A stretch of 64,000 nucleotides of DNA, taken from NCBI GenBank assembly GCA_020736575.1, contig JAGPYM010000019.1:496001-560000 (forward strand), in the 5' to 3' direction. This DNA is from Thelonectria olida (lineage: Eukaryota; Ascomycota; Sordariomycetes; Hypocreales; Nectriaceae). The notes below the pieces were generated by a model. That model was not told the origin of the DNA, ran no database searches, and was given only the letters and a program-made list of their open reading frames with translations. Position 1 is the first letter of the stretch. The number at the start of each line of letters is the position of its first letter. A program made the position numbers and the translations under genes. Positions 47,250-58,507 of this stretch are shown here, piece by piece.

Positions 47250-47552
47250 TCAAAGCACTTCTAGCAATGCCATTTCGAATTCTTCGAGGTCCTCCGGCGA
47301 CAGGTTGATGAGCTCTTGTAGTGGGGGAAATATGATCTTGCCGCTAGAGTCTAAATATCGGTTCGGAGGGCGATGCCGGTGTTGACTCGTAGCCCCATCG
47401 AGACGGACGGGACCGGGTGGTGGACGTTGGGCCAGGGAAGACGAGGCACCATGCTTAGAGTCTGTCGCTATGCAGCCGTTGTTGTTTCTGGAAGCAACCT
47501 GGCGACCCGCGGTGGTGATTGAGGGTTCCTCGGTAGGCGCGCCATGTGTCAT
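47250..47552 (-). CDS. small hypothetical protein
   Basis: 100 residues from MTHGAPTEEPSITTAGRQVA; polar, with RPPPGPVRLDGATSQHRHRP and an acidic helix at the end (LQELINLSPEDLEEFEMALL). The frame is open further upstream to 47690, but the start at 47552 gives the more natural N-terminus. It is convergent with the MADS-like gene, 78 bp apart. No family recognised. Confidence 0.5.
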   Translation of the reverse strand: MTHGAPTEEPSITTAGRQVASRNNNGCIATDSKHGASSSLAQRPPPGPVRLDGATSQHRHRPPNRYLDSSGKIIFPPLQELINLSPEDLEEFEMALLEVL

Positions 47553-47829
47553 TGTGGATACGTGACGAGAACCGAAATAATTGAATCCTCTGAATCGAGC
47601 TGAGCTGAGATGGAAAGTAGAATAGGGGAGAGGGGCAAGCAGAGGAGAAAGGAGCTCTCTTAAGGACCCAAGTGGAATGCACTGCCACACCTCTTACCAC
47701 CAAACGCACAATTTATCACGGACACTAGATTTCCCGATCTGTAGGGTGGTCTGCAGCCGGCCGCCTTGGCACTACTTTAATTCCATGCATTAAACATCTA
47801 CGAAACCCCTTTGACTAAGCTGGTAGTGT

Positions 47830-50800
47830 CTACCTACGTTCGCGACCTCGGACTTTTCGTAACTTTCTTCCTCGCTCTGGGAGGCTACGTATCTCACCCG
47901 TCGCTTTTCTCTTGTGCGTGCGAGTTCCGAAAACGGCTCTCAAGCACCCAGATGAAACAAGTTTGCTAATCTTGTAAGGCGAGCCGCTGAGAGGACAAGT
48001 CTGGCGACTTCCACTCTCCCTGAGCTCAATAAGCAGATCTTCACTGGTAGAAAAGGTAAAATTGTGACCAGGATCCGGGTGGCGATCACTACCCGTGTTT
48101 AATGGCACTGGCTTTCCGTTGATAAGAATTGTGCATTTACGAAATCGGTGAAGGATTTCCCGTAAGGCTTGATCGCCTTCCTTCCTAAGGCAGTAAATCT
48201 TCCCTCGGACGAAGAACTTGGCCCCAGTCTTTCGAGGAAGCGCGTCAAGTTCAAAGTAGAACAGGTTGGCAAACAGTCGACAAGCCATTTTATCAATCAC
48301 CTTGGAGAGACTCTTATCTCGGTGTACTAAGGTCTTTAACGTTGGCATCGTCTTGAAGTCGTCAAGACTCGGGGGTCGATGCAAAGTAATGTCGAGCCTA
48401 TATTGAGTGCCACCTCCAAGGATCTCCTTTGCAAGACCGGCACAGTCGTTCCACGTCTTCTGTCCTTGGATAAGGGACATATAGGCCCGATAGAGGCGGG
48501 CCAACCAGCTATCTTCAACCACTCTCGGTTGACTATTCTCAAGCGGCAGCCCTGGAGAAGAACCCGTCCCAACATTTAAAATGAGGTCTAACTTTGCTCT
48601 TGGCTCAAGTGCTACAAATTCGGACAGTGCTATAAGAGTAGGGTTATTTTGCAACACGCCCGCGTCTTGGAATGTCCCAAGCCCAGGGATATATTTTGGG
48701 GCAAAGAACCTAGGAGTTTGTTAGTTTTATCACATAACCTTCGCGTGTAGATACCTACAAGGGGGCGGCGGAACTGCTACGAGCACTAGAGAGAAGTCAG
48801 TGATGCGTTGACTAGAGGGATGTTTACAACATACACTTCCCATATTTTAACGGCTTCACAATCTTTCGGAATATAATAACCGGTTCTATCCTTACCTATT
48901 CCGTTATAATTGGTAAAAAGGCAAGTAGACGGCTGGAGAATGCTTGCAGCGGGTATTCCCACTTTTGCCCCGATTGTGTTCGCGTAGCACATATCAGTGA
49001 TTTTCTTACTGCCGAAGACTCTCCGTAATGCACCTTCAATCCCTCGTTCCGAGTAAAAGCTGCCTGAGAGAATCGAATAGATCCAATTGAGGATGGGGAG
49101 GCCAGCGATGGGGCGTGGATGAAATGCCACCTTGGCTAATTCTTCAAACTCAACGGCACACCGCTCAACAGGCCATCCATTCACAAACAACGCCAGAATA
49201 ATTAAGGCCCCTAGAATAACACTTCAACATCACAAATCCGCAACATAAGAACAGAATAAACTTACCAGCACTGACGCCGTACGCATGAGTGAAGTGTTCT
49301 TGGATTGGTATAGGGAGGCCCAATCGTTCCTCAATAAGCTTTAGGACAGTTGGGGGCACAATTCCACGAACGCCACCACCGTCTATACATAGAATACTAT
49401 ACCCTGCGGTTGGTGGACGAATACGCACTGTCAGTCCAGAAGTTGTTCCGCACAGCACACACGATTTAAGTGTGAATAGCCACTCGTCTTTATCATCCGA
49501 GGAGCCAAACAGCTGCAAGCAATCTTCGCAAATGAAGTGGCCGCAAGGATTCTTATGCTGGGGGGGCTGGATAAGACAAGAAAGGCAAGTCGTAGTACTC
49601 TTTATGAGTCTCCAATGCGATTGAAACCTCATCAATGTAGTCGTATGGACTGTAATTGACGATTCTCCCCTTACTAGACGATCGAAAAGAGACTCAAAAT
49701 GTACAAGGATTGTGGATACGATCGAGCTTGGGAGCAGTATGCCGTCAGTACGGTCTTGCTGAGCAGTGGCTCTGCTGGCTTCCACACATATACCCTTGTA
49801 CAACCGATGAAAAACATCAGAGGGTTTAAACACTGCATGATATTAGTGGTTTTACACACAGGACTCATTGGAGGGTAACATACAGTGCATTCCGGGTGGA
49901 TAGTTATCGATAAGAATGCTAGATGCGATCACCGGAGCTACAAAATCGCGAAGCTCTTTGGCTAGCTTCACTTGGTTCATGAAGTTGGAAAGATGTGTCG
50001 TCATATCGGCTGCGACGGGCCTATCTTGTCTTGCACCACAGATAAAGTCGAAGTCATGCTTGGGATTTATGGCCATTGAATCCCATGCTCTCTCGAATAG
50101 TTCATTAAAATGCTCAATCGAAAAAAGATTAGCTGTCTCACGACGATGCTGACGAATGGCTCCTGCATGTTCGGCCAAAACTGAACGGAAGGTAGTGTGT
50201 GAGACATTGTTGGGCATTTGGATTACATCAAGCCTCGAGAAGTGGGTTTCTAGAGTCTGAGAAGCAAATGAAGATATATACTTCTTGAACAATTCGAAAG
50301 CCACAACGGTAGCATTCGTTTGTCGCCAATGGGTATCACTGAGGACCAGCAAAAGAGAGGGACGTAAAGTCGATTCAACGTGGGAACGGCGTTCCATCCA
50401 ATAAGCAACCCGGCGAGCGATCGTCCCCAAATCTTCCATATTATACGAAAAAAAGCAGAAGACGTCCACAAAGCGGTAGAGCAACTGGGCATATATCGCA
50501 ATTTCAGCATCTAAAGATGATGTGATGGATGGAATCGATTCTTCCTTCTCTGGGACGCAGCACTGAACCCTTGTTTTGGACTTCATACTAAGGGCAGTGG
50601 TTCCAATGAGAAGAGGCTGGCTGCTGTCTGTAATATCCAAGTCTAAGCATAACTGTCCTGGATGTCGTCTGGGTTTGGGGGAGCAACTGGGCCTTTGCCG
50701 ACAACCCGTCACTATGATCAAACTTGGATTTGGAGACTGCGGCGCCAGCGACGCAGTCACTTCTCGCAAGCGCCGAGAAGTTGCAATTGCGGGATGGCGC

Positions 50801-50841
50801 TCCCCACAATTCCACACCCAGTGTGAGCAGGAGGAAGGCAT
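47830..50841 (-). CDS. patatin-like phospholipase with a RING-like zinc region
   Basis: Five exons: 50841-49884, 49832-49266, 49210-48835, 48785-48759, 48709-47830; 935 residues, all GT-AG, frame intact. The N-terminal ~320 residues have no known motif (FFSYNMEDLGTIARRVAYW). A RING-like cluster lies at 402-447 (CLSC, CGHFICEDC, CVLC). The patatin core follows: oxyanion-hole DGGGVRGI (470-477), nucleophile elbow GVSAG with Ser507 (usual form GTSTG) and catalytic Asp658 in FQDAGVLQNNP (usual DGG). Such enzymes cleave acyl chains from lipids. Patatin-like phospholipases are one of the recurrent accessory families of Starship elements and also serve as effector domains in fungal NLRs. The changed elbow may alter activity, but the Ser-Asp pair is kept. 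Confidence 0.87.
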
Positions 50842-51181
50842 GGCGTTTAGATAGAGGAATAGATAAGAAATGCTATATAAATCCAATCAGGGGAAGCCAA
50901 GTTCTTTATACCTCAGTTCTGACAGAGAGGGTCTGGTTTAGGTACCCTTATCTATTTATTGAGGAGGGGGGGGGGCTGTTTTCAGGCCCTCCCTCTTCCC
51001 GCACAAGGGGAAAGATGAGGTGGGAAAGACTTTGCACTTGCCATATATCGTAGAGTGAACAAGTCTACCGTACTGTGTATACGTACTTAAAGGATCACGT
51101 TGAAAATTTTTAAAACGTGGGATCGACAAATCGCCTCATCAAGATTGCATTTACCACGAGTTACGATATTTTTCGGATCCG
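50842..51181. promoter_or_regulatory. divergent promoter region
   Basis: 340 bp shared by the patatin gene (left) and the 290-aa gene (right). It contains a long G run near 50964-50975; no TATA box was seen. Confidence 0.35.
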
Positions 51182-52054
51182 ATGTCTATCTTCTGTTCTT
51201 CCTTCTATGCGAGGATGTCCGCTCAACTTAATACCGCCATAAAAACCCAAAACTACAATGAGCTCGCACATGATTATGTTTTTATTAATCACGGTAGTCG
51301 CGACGTCAGCCCCGTTGATATTGAGTCTGCCGACGAATTCGGCGACAAGATTGTGAACCATGCAACTTTCGCTAAGCGTGGTAATTCGCCTATGAATACC
51401 ACTCACTGCGGTGGCATTAAGCAAGGCCTTGGTCATGACTCCGACGATCCGAGTGAAAAGGATGGTGCATCCCGTAAGAGGCAGTGGAAAGCGGCATCCT
51501 GTCTCATCTGTCCTGGTCACGATGGGACCGCTTCTAATGTTGCGGCTGTCTTCATCACGGCTGAGTGCATGGACAAACTCTGTGCCAATCTAGACGCCTT
51601 GAGGGCTGGTTTGCACCCATGCAATCAGTATGCCTCTCAAAGCGACAATGTTAAACAAAAGGGCTTTCGTCCAGCTCCTAAGGCGAAGCACGAAGAGGTG
51701 AACGTAAGAGTATCGCGAGTGGTGTGGAAAGCAACAGATGCGTCCGAAGAATTGGAATATAGTTGGGAGTGCAGTGAGGGTCAAGGTGATGGGGGTTGGT
51801 CTAGGAATGGAGATGGGGAGTTCACGATTGTTTCAGGGGAGTTTCTCCTCAGCCACTGTCATGATCTTACTATTGAGGTCTGGCCGGATGGCGAGTGTCT
51901 CCCAATAATGGTCTCCTGGAATGGCCAGACAAAGTTATTCGAAGGTCAAGATGCTATAGAGGATTGGAAAATGGAGATTAAACCGGAGGTTATTATTGAT
52001 ATGCTCTGTCGGCCCGAGAACTCTCAATGGGGGCAAGGAGAGTGGATGTTCTAA
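51182..52054 (+). CDS. 290-aa protein of unknown function
   Basis: Single exon, coding-like throughout. There is a Cys/His group in the middle (SCLICPGHDGTAS) and Trp-rich acidic sequence at the end (LEYSWECSEGQGDGGWSRNG; WNGQTKLFEGQDAIEDW; PENSQWGQGEWMF). No signal peptide or membrane helix. The ATG at 51215 (MSAQLNTAIK) is an alternative start. Not assigned to a family. It lies between the patatin gene and the kinase-like gene. Confidence 0.6.
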   Translation: MSIFCSSFYARMSAQLNTAIKTQNYNELAHDYVFINHGSRDVSPVDIESADEFGDKIVNHATFAKRGNSPMNTTHCGGIKQGLGHDSDDPSEKDGASRKRQWKAASCLICPGHDGTASNVAAVFITAECMDKLCANLDALRAGLHPCNQYASQSDNVKQKGFRPAPKAKHEEVNVRVSRVVWKATDASEELEYSWECSEGQGDGGWSRNGDGEFTIVSGEFLLSHCHDLTIEVWPDGECLPIMVSWNGQTKLFEGQDAIEDWKMEIKPEVIIDMLCRPENSQWGQGEWMF

Positions 52055-52325
52055 CTAGCTAATTTGTGGTGCATCACATAACCCAAGATGAAATTGCTAC
52101 CCTAGAGCCAGATAGGAATAGTAACCAGATCACAAAGATGAGATGCAGCAATGGTTAGGCCTCTCGACCAAAGCTTAAGAGAACTTACGCTAAATTGTAA
52201 CGTTAATATGAAAAAAATAAAGCAATGTGGGAGCAACTCTATTTGCAGGGCGATACCTCTCCTTTCGCGGACCTAAATAGCTAAGTGGGATGGCCCATGA
52301 GCTGGATAAGTTGACTCATGCAGTC

Positions 52326-53323
52326 TTATTCTCGACTATGATGCGCTGTTATCAATACAAATAGTACTAGCCACTCCAATTCTTTCTGATTTCTCTTTCC
52401 TAAAAATGGGTGTCTTGATAAATCCTCCATAGTAGGTTGAGATATCATTTTTGTAAACAATTCGAAAGCCTCACTAGACCACCGGTTAGGATGGGTGAGC
52501 CCAACACTGGAAGATGAGCTCTTCTCTTTATCCATAAGCATCATTATCATTTTGCTGAAGGAGTCAAAGAACTTGGAGCTACTTCCATTCCGTTTGCAAT
52601 GTTCAATGTCACTGATTTTCACGGAGCCGGCGAAATTGACTAACACACAAGCACAAGAGATGTCCTCATGAACTAGATCAAACCGCAAAAGGTACTCGGA
52701 AGCAGACAGAATCTAAAACATATGAGATTAAATGCAACGACATGATAGGGATAACTTACTTGGTATACTATTGAGCTGAGCTGAGATTCCGACGGATACA
52801 TGGGCGAACGGCAAACATGTAAGAGAGACGTCGCCATCATCTCTGAAATAAGTGAATAGCTTTCATCGGTACTCGCGTAAAGCTCGACATTCCGAACGAT
52901 ATTTGGGTGAAACATCTGGCGTATATTTTGGATTTTCCCATCTGCGTTCGAGCCTGAGATAGTCCGAATCATGTATGGCTCTTTGTCACGGCTCTCTCGA
53001 GTAACGACTGCAAATGAACACCAGAACTTCAAACGGTATCTCTTCTCATAGTGCTTCCATGGAGATCCAGATACAACCGGAACTAGGACTTCTCCACTTG
53101 TGCGCTTCACTGGAAAACGGTTTCGTGGGGAATTTCTTGAGGCCACCCCGGGACTCATGTCGTCCTCCCCCCGAGCGGTCTCTTGTACGCTTTTCGCAGT
53201 GCTCAGCTCCCCTGTGCGGTTCAGTTGCTGAACTTGGTGGACTGCAACAGGACCGGAGACCATCTGGTGAAGAGCTGAAGAGTCATCATCGATGAACAGA
53301 GTATGACGATCGAGTTTTGACAT
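52326..53323 (-). CDS. degenerate protein-kinase-like protein
   Basis: Two exons, 53323-52760 and 52712-52326 (47-bp intron), 316 residues. The kinase fold is recognisable from FHPNIVRNVELYASTDESYS (helix C to strand 4), SEMMATSLLHVC (hinge), LLRFDLVHEDISCACVLVNF (catalytic loop) and GSVKISDIEHC. The HRD motif is HED (203-205), the loop Asn is replaced, and DFG is DIE (223-225); no glycine loop is visible. The end WSSEAFELFTKMISQPTMED and HPFLGKRNQKELEWLVL fits the C-lobe. The usual catalytic set is incomplete, so it is probably a pseudokinase. It is divergent from the DUF3723 gene, 299 bp apart. Confidence 0.65.
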
Positions 53324-53622
53324 TTTCGTTTGGCTTCTCCCGCCCTCTCTTTGCCCCTGATGATTCAAGTAACCAACTAAATATTATGACCCATGAGTGC
53401 TGACCTCTGATACGAAAGTGGCTCCCCTCGGAGCTTGGGCTCACGGAAATGGCCCCCCCGATAAGGAATCCGACCCTAAACCGCCCCCCCCCCCAACCTA
53501 CCCCGAGGGGGTTTCTGGCCAATGTTGCTGGTTTGATAAGCCAAATAAGCGAGTAAGACCTTTTTCTCACATGTCCATATGAGGCGAATGGAATAGCGTT
53601 CTTCGATGCCCCCGAAACAAAA
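53324..53622. promoter_or_regulatory. divergent promoter between kinase-like and DUF3723 genes
   Basis: 299 bp, including a C11 run at 53484-53494. The two start codons face away from each other, which suggests co-regulation. Confidence 0.4.
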
Positions 53623-56143
53623 ATGTCAACGTTCAGCTCACATTCGCAGGGACAACGTCTCAATGGAGGGAACCAACTCAATTACCAGGGGACGGCGAAA
53701 GTGTCGATTAATGCCCTTGTGTTTGCTCCTGATGACACGCCTTGCGACGTAAATGTCGATTTTGACAAAGTTGAGCGATTGAAACGGATTTTTAAACTGG
53801 AAGGATGCGATAGACTAAACCCAAGAAACTACATTCCGGGAGAAATTTCCCGAGAGGTCCTTCAGGCGGCAATGATAAAATCGAATGTCACAGAAGCAGA
53901 CCTCAATGCCGACGAACCTCGAATTCTATATCTTCCTCCATGTGCTTCGATACGATGTCCTCATGGTCGAAGTCGTGTCAAGGCACTGGAGGATTCTAAC
54001 GACTATGGTCGCCTTGCCCGCTGGTGGACAATAGAGCTGTACACTGGTAAGGATCACGACAAGTTTGTAATGTGATGGATCTTGACAATGAGCAGATATG
54101 GTACCGGAAGCATTTGATATACTGAGCGAGGAGTTTTTAAACGAAAAGAGCTTCTCCGATGGCCACATTTTAGTCAAGATATGTCTGTCTCGCCGAAAGA
54201 ACCTAACGGCTGAAAACCGTTGGTTGGCAAGACTAAGTAAGAGCAAAGCTGAGATTTTAAAGAGGGTGCTCAAACACCCCTTAATAGCACCGGTTCTGAC
54301 TAAAATCATGTTGGAAATACCTGGCATGCGTAATGGGTTAGAGATTGGCGTCTGGCATAAAATCATTGGGGCTAAAAACCCAGAGGTATTTTCTCAGGAA
54401 TGCTATCATACACATCAAACTAATTTTTTTTTTGGAAAGGAAGTAGTACACTACATGGAGTACATATATTCAACGTTGGTTTCTATTATGGGATCAAAAG
54501 AAGCTCTCCAGTTTGTCGATACTACCGCTATCCAGACATTTGAGCTTCGGTGTCCCGGATTGTCGCAACTTGATTGCCGGCACATTAAGCAAGCGATAAT
54601 CAACGGAGAAGTGTTCAAGACATTAACTGACGATGTAAAGAGAAAACAGATATTGGAACGTGCTCAGCAAGTTAAGTACTTGATACCATCTATTCACACC
54701 CTACAGAAGGATTTTAAGTATCTACGACCATGCACCGATGTACTCAGGCAGTTAGTCTTGGGGAAGAGTCAAATACCATTCAGCACCCAAACAATCGCCT
54801 TCGATGCGCTGCGCCGAGGAAACAACAGTTCTATAGATTCTGAAACCATCTTTTTCTCACAGATGAAGCTTCTCTATCTACACATCATGCAAAATATCGT
54901 AGAGCTCTCCGGTGAGAACCCGCTCATGGAGGATGATGAAGTTGCTCCCGCCAAACGGATTTACGATCAACGAGCTTGGTCTCGCTTGGCAAGCAAAGCC
55001 TCGCGGCTTGGATTTCGCTCGGATGAAATCTCACGACTCGTGTCTTTGGATCCCGATAGGTTAGTAGCCTTACGGGCACTCAACGATGCTCGGCCACCGT
55101 CAGAGTACGAGTATGGCAACACTAAATTAGAGGAATTCATTTCTTCAATAACCCAAATATTTCAACAAGCACAACGAAGAGAGTCTGTGGGTCCTAGGCT
55201 TCCCGTATTCACGACTTCTGGAGTGGGCGAGCCACTTCCTAGACGTTGTGGTCGTCATTACTCGAGGGCGTACTCTGAAGATCGGTCGTTTCTAACAGAA
55301 GATGTCTTCCGTCGCCAAATAGAAAAAGGAAATGATATTACGTCCTTATTTGTTCGAAAGTCAGTATTCAATGCGTTCTGGGGGGTTGATGACTGGGAGC
55401 CGGTGGACAATTCAGGATCAGGAAGTGGACAGGTGTCTCCCAGCGAGTCTGAAAACAGCATGCAGTTCTCAGACGACTACTTTGCGGGGATGGTGAGTGA
55501 TCAAGATCAGGATATGGAACAGCCAGAAGTCCAACAACTACAACAGCAAGAAGAAGGGCAGCAGCAGCAGCAGCTTGAAAAACTACGGCAACAACTCCAA
55601 CAACAACAGCAAGAGATTCAAAACCAACAACAGGCGATTTGGAACAGGCAACAAGATCTCCAGAGACAAGAAGAGGACCTTGAAAAACAGAAACGGCGTC
55701 AAGAATTCCAAAAAAAAAACCAAGAGCGCCACAAGAGCATACTGACAAAACGAAAAGGGGCAAAAGTAAATCAGCAGCGAGCACTGCCGACGAGTTCACG
55801 GCAACACCAATCTGCGTCTGAGGATAACGCAGTCGTTCAATTTCATGATCTTATCGATCCAAACTCGCAGCTTATATCATCGCCTGATGGACTGAGTCAA
55901 GGAGGAGAGACAAGCATCCATATCTCTAATAGTTGTGGCGATCGAGTTGAGCGATGCCGACGTCATCGACAATCGATTGAAGATATCCTTGCAGCTGCGC
56001 GAAACGAACACATGGGGGACTCAGTATTGATGTTGTACAATATTGAGAGACGCGGCATTGGTTTGGACGATTGTACAGCATTTTCGGATATCTTCCTGTG
56101 CCCTGAAGGCACTGATGAGAGTTTCTTCGAGGATGAATTATAA
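53623..56143 (+). CDS. DUF3723 family protein
   Basis: Two exons, 53623-54046 and 54096-56143 (49-bp intron), 823 residues. Family marks: RLKRIFKLEGCDRLNPRNYI, the CPHGRSRVKALE motif (usual form C-x-H-G-x-H-R), DYGRLARWWTIELYTD, then SDGHILVKICLSRR, ENRWLARLSKSK, PGMRNGLEIGVWHKI, and LIPSIHTLQKDFKYLRPCTD. A Gln-rich coiled coil occupies about 617-705. The molecular role of DUF3723 is not known, but the gene is one of the accessory families that recur inside Starship elements. The reading frame is intact. N-terminus chosen at the first ATG (MSTFSSHSQGQ). Confidence 0.9.
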
Positions 56144-56407
56144 AGAACCAGTATAAAGAAGTGAGACAAGATGATTTTGCACGAGACTGAGAACAAGCTA
56201 TCAGAAAGGCAGGAAGTTATAAATAATACATATAATAGTGAGTTACCATCAATCAATAAATCAAGTTGCGTCACAAAACCTTGAGAAATTCATAATCTAA
56301 GCACTGGCTGCCAGAGTCCAGTCGGTCCCATGCTGAAGATAAGAACGGGCATACAATCCTTCCGAATATTCCTCCTACTGTCCCGATACAGTACTAGCCT
56401 AACATGG

Positions 56408-57244
56408 TTAAATGGAAAGTAGCTGATCTTTTATACCTGCAAGGTTCAAGTCCTGCCCATCCACATAAGAAATCTGCCCTAGTTGATTCCCAGGCAAGAT
56501 TGCGATGTCCATGCAACTTGTATAGATTTCCTGTTGTCCATGAGGTAGTTGTTCCGTGGGTTTGGACGGCCAGTCCCAAACCCAATATAGACTATACTTA
56601 TCCTGCACATCAAAAGGTAGACGAATATCGGTCTGGCACCATAGATCAGCACCCTGTGGGTCAGCGGCAATTTTACTGAACTTCTTCTGTCGTTCTACTG
56701 ATATGTTACCGTTATTGATCTGGTAGCATCGGCCATCATCGAATGACCAAGTTCCCAAAAGCTTTCCGCGGCCATCACCCCCTGTTCCACTCTGAGTCCA
56801 AACTTGATGGATGTCGATAATTTTGGCATTATCCCGAGGGCTTGAAGTTCCATAGATGTAGATGTTTCCAGGGCTGCTCTTCTGTGGCGTGTTCTGGGGT
56901 AAAGTTACATGCCCGTTCTCCTGGTACTGGAGAGCGATAAAGTCGCCAGGATGAGCCTTAAGTTGAGGAAGTTCTTGGCTGTAATTTCCAATAATCTGAG
57001 TCTCTTTGCAAATTCGATCTGACTGGAAAGAGCTCTCCTGCCCGTTTGATGGCAGCAAGTTTTGCATCTGAAGATCATTGAAGACTGGATTAAGTCGAGA
57101 GACTGCACCACGAATATACCCAGGCTCCCCCACCATGGTGCCATTTAGGCCAACTCGCCTCAAGCGTTCAACCCAAGAATGAGCGGCGGAAAGGGTAGCT
57201 AGAGTAAGTATAAAGAATATCTTTGAACCTTCCATGATTTTCAA
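56408..57244 (-). CDS. secreted DUF7492-type protein
   Basis: 278 residues, single exon. A signal peptide (SKIFFILTLATLSAAHSW) ends so that mature protein could begin with His (HSWVERLRRVG). Conserved pieces: GEPGYIRGAVSRL, LKAHPGDFIALQYQENGHVT, FDDGRCYQINNGNIS, PQGADLWCQTDIRLP, YSLYWVWDWPS, QEIYTSCMDI. These match a fungal extracellular family that I know as DUF7492. An N-terminal His and a later His in NGHVTLP are reminiscent of copper-dependent polysaccharide monooxygenases, but that is only an inference. Length is normal for the conserved part. Whether it is element cargo or host sequence is unknown. Confidence 0.75.
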   Translation of the reverse strand: MKIMEGSKIFFILTLATLSAAHSWVERLRRVGLNGTMVGEPGYIRGAVSRLNPVFNDLQMQNLLPSNGQESSFQSDRICKETQIIGNYSQELPQLKAHPGDFIALQYQENGHVTLPQNTPQKSSPGNIYIYGTSSPRDNAKIIDIHQVWTQSGTGGDGRGKLLGTWSFDDGRCYQINNGNISVERQKKFSKIAADPQGADLWCQTDIRLPFDVQDKYSLYWVWDWPSKPTEQLPHGQQEIYTSCMDIAILPGNQLGQISYVDGQDLNLAGIKDQLLSI

Positions 57245-58507
57245 TAAACCAAAGGTAGTGATTAGGAAAATACAAAGACAGTGCTATTGACTTTATAACC
57301 TTGAGTCCAATAGTGTACACACTCGGTGCGGAAACCGTATCGTTGTGCCGGTTCCGTACTGTCGGCTGGGCTCGGATAGCTTCGGCCAATTTGACAGATA
57401 CAAACTGAATTACGTCTCTACCAGGGGCCATACTCGTAATTTCTGGTCTTGTGACTGCATATGTTCTGTCTGTGAATTTGCCCCCGCGTGATAGCTCACA
57501 CGTTCCTAGCAGAGCCGACCCCCCAAACGAGAGCGCAATCATGGTCGCGCGAGGAGGAAATCCAGAGCGGATCCGGCCAAGCAACTGCCTAGTCCGCCTA
57601 CAACTGAAGCGACAACGCCCCAGAACAGTCAAATTCCTCTAGGCGGCGAAGGCGGAGATGCGAGCCATGTACAAGGTATGCCCCTCGGTGATAGTTCCTT
57701 GAGGGAAAACCTTCGCTCACAAGCCTAGGAGACCAAACACTTGGATTCGAAGGCCTCGACCAGTTTAATTTCCCCGGTATCAGCTCAGGGGCACTTAGGA
57801 ACTTCTTTCTTTCTTCTTTATCTTTGATATAAATAGCATCCTGTGGGAGAGAGACATTGTTTGAGCCAAGGTCCTCTTTCTCCTGGCCCGTTTCCTGGGG
57901 GGGGCACGACCCTTCGCTGGATGCATGACTGTTGGCGCCGATGCACGTGAAAAGACTTGCACGGCCGATTGACCCGTACTAAATGCTGCTGCGGTGCCCA
58001 AGATCCCGCCAACTGTTGTCCCATGAAAACTACCAGATCGTGGCAGTAGAGTCCCCAGGGAAGAGTGTCCCAGAGAAGGGTGCCCCAGGGAAGTGATCGT
58101 TCCTTCTAAGGAACTAAGCTCGGTGGTCAAAACCGCCCGGGATATCCTTGCTCTCGGATAACGGGGATGCCCGGTAACCCACCTGTAATGCCCTTGAAGG
58201 GGCGTTCGTGGGGGCTGGGCCCCCAACGAAAGTATGCAATCAGAGGTCAGACTAGCTGATGATGTTTAATGTTCGAGGATCAGCCCCAACTTCTAATTAG
58301 TCTTGCCGCACAGCTTCAGCATCTCCTGACATTAGGTACAATCACATCTACTAACGGCAGGGCGGCTTAAGACGTCTCATTGTATTTGCAGCTGCTGGGG
58401 CCTCGGCTGCATCTACCGCTTCGAAACAGGCATCTTGACTGTCTGATCCTCTAGACTCCGTCCAAATGGCCTTTACTAATTGCGTATGCTACACACGCAA
58501 GGAAAGA
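57245..58507. other. intergenic, no supportable gene
   Basis: Two minus-strand frames (57632-57168 and 58226-57795) are long but lack motifs; the second includes a basic stretch (RAPPRKRARRKRT) that could be chance. Between 58020 and 58100 short CCCAGGGAAG-type repeats occur. Confidence 0.4.

Noticed and set aside
56441..56455. GGTTCAAGTCC, similar to a tRNA T-loop
   Set aside because: It lies inside the coding sequence of the DUF7492-type gene, and no acceptor stem can be paired.
57795..58226. 143-codon minus-strand frame with a basic patch
   Set aside because: Low-complexity sequence built on CCCAGGGAAG-like repeats; no family pattern.
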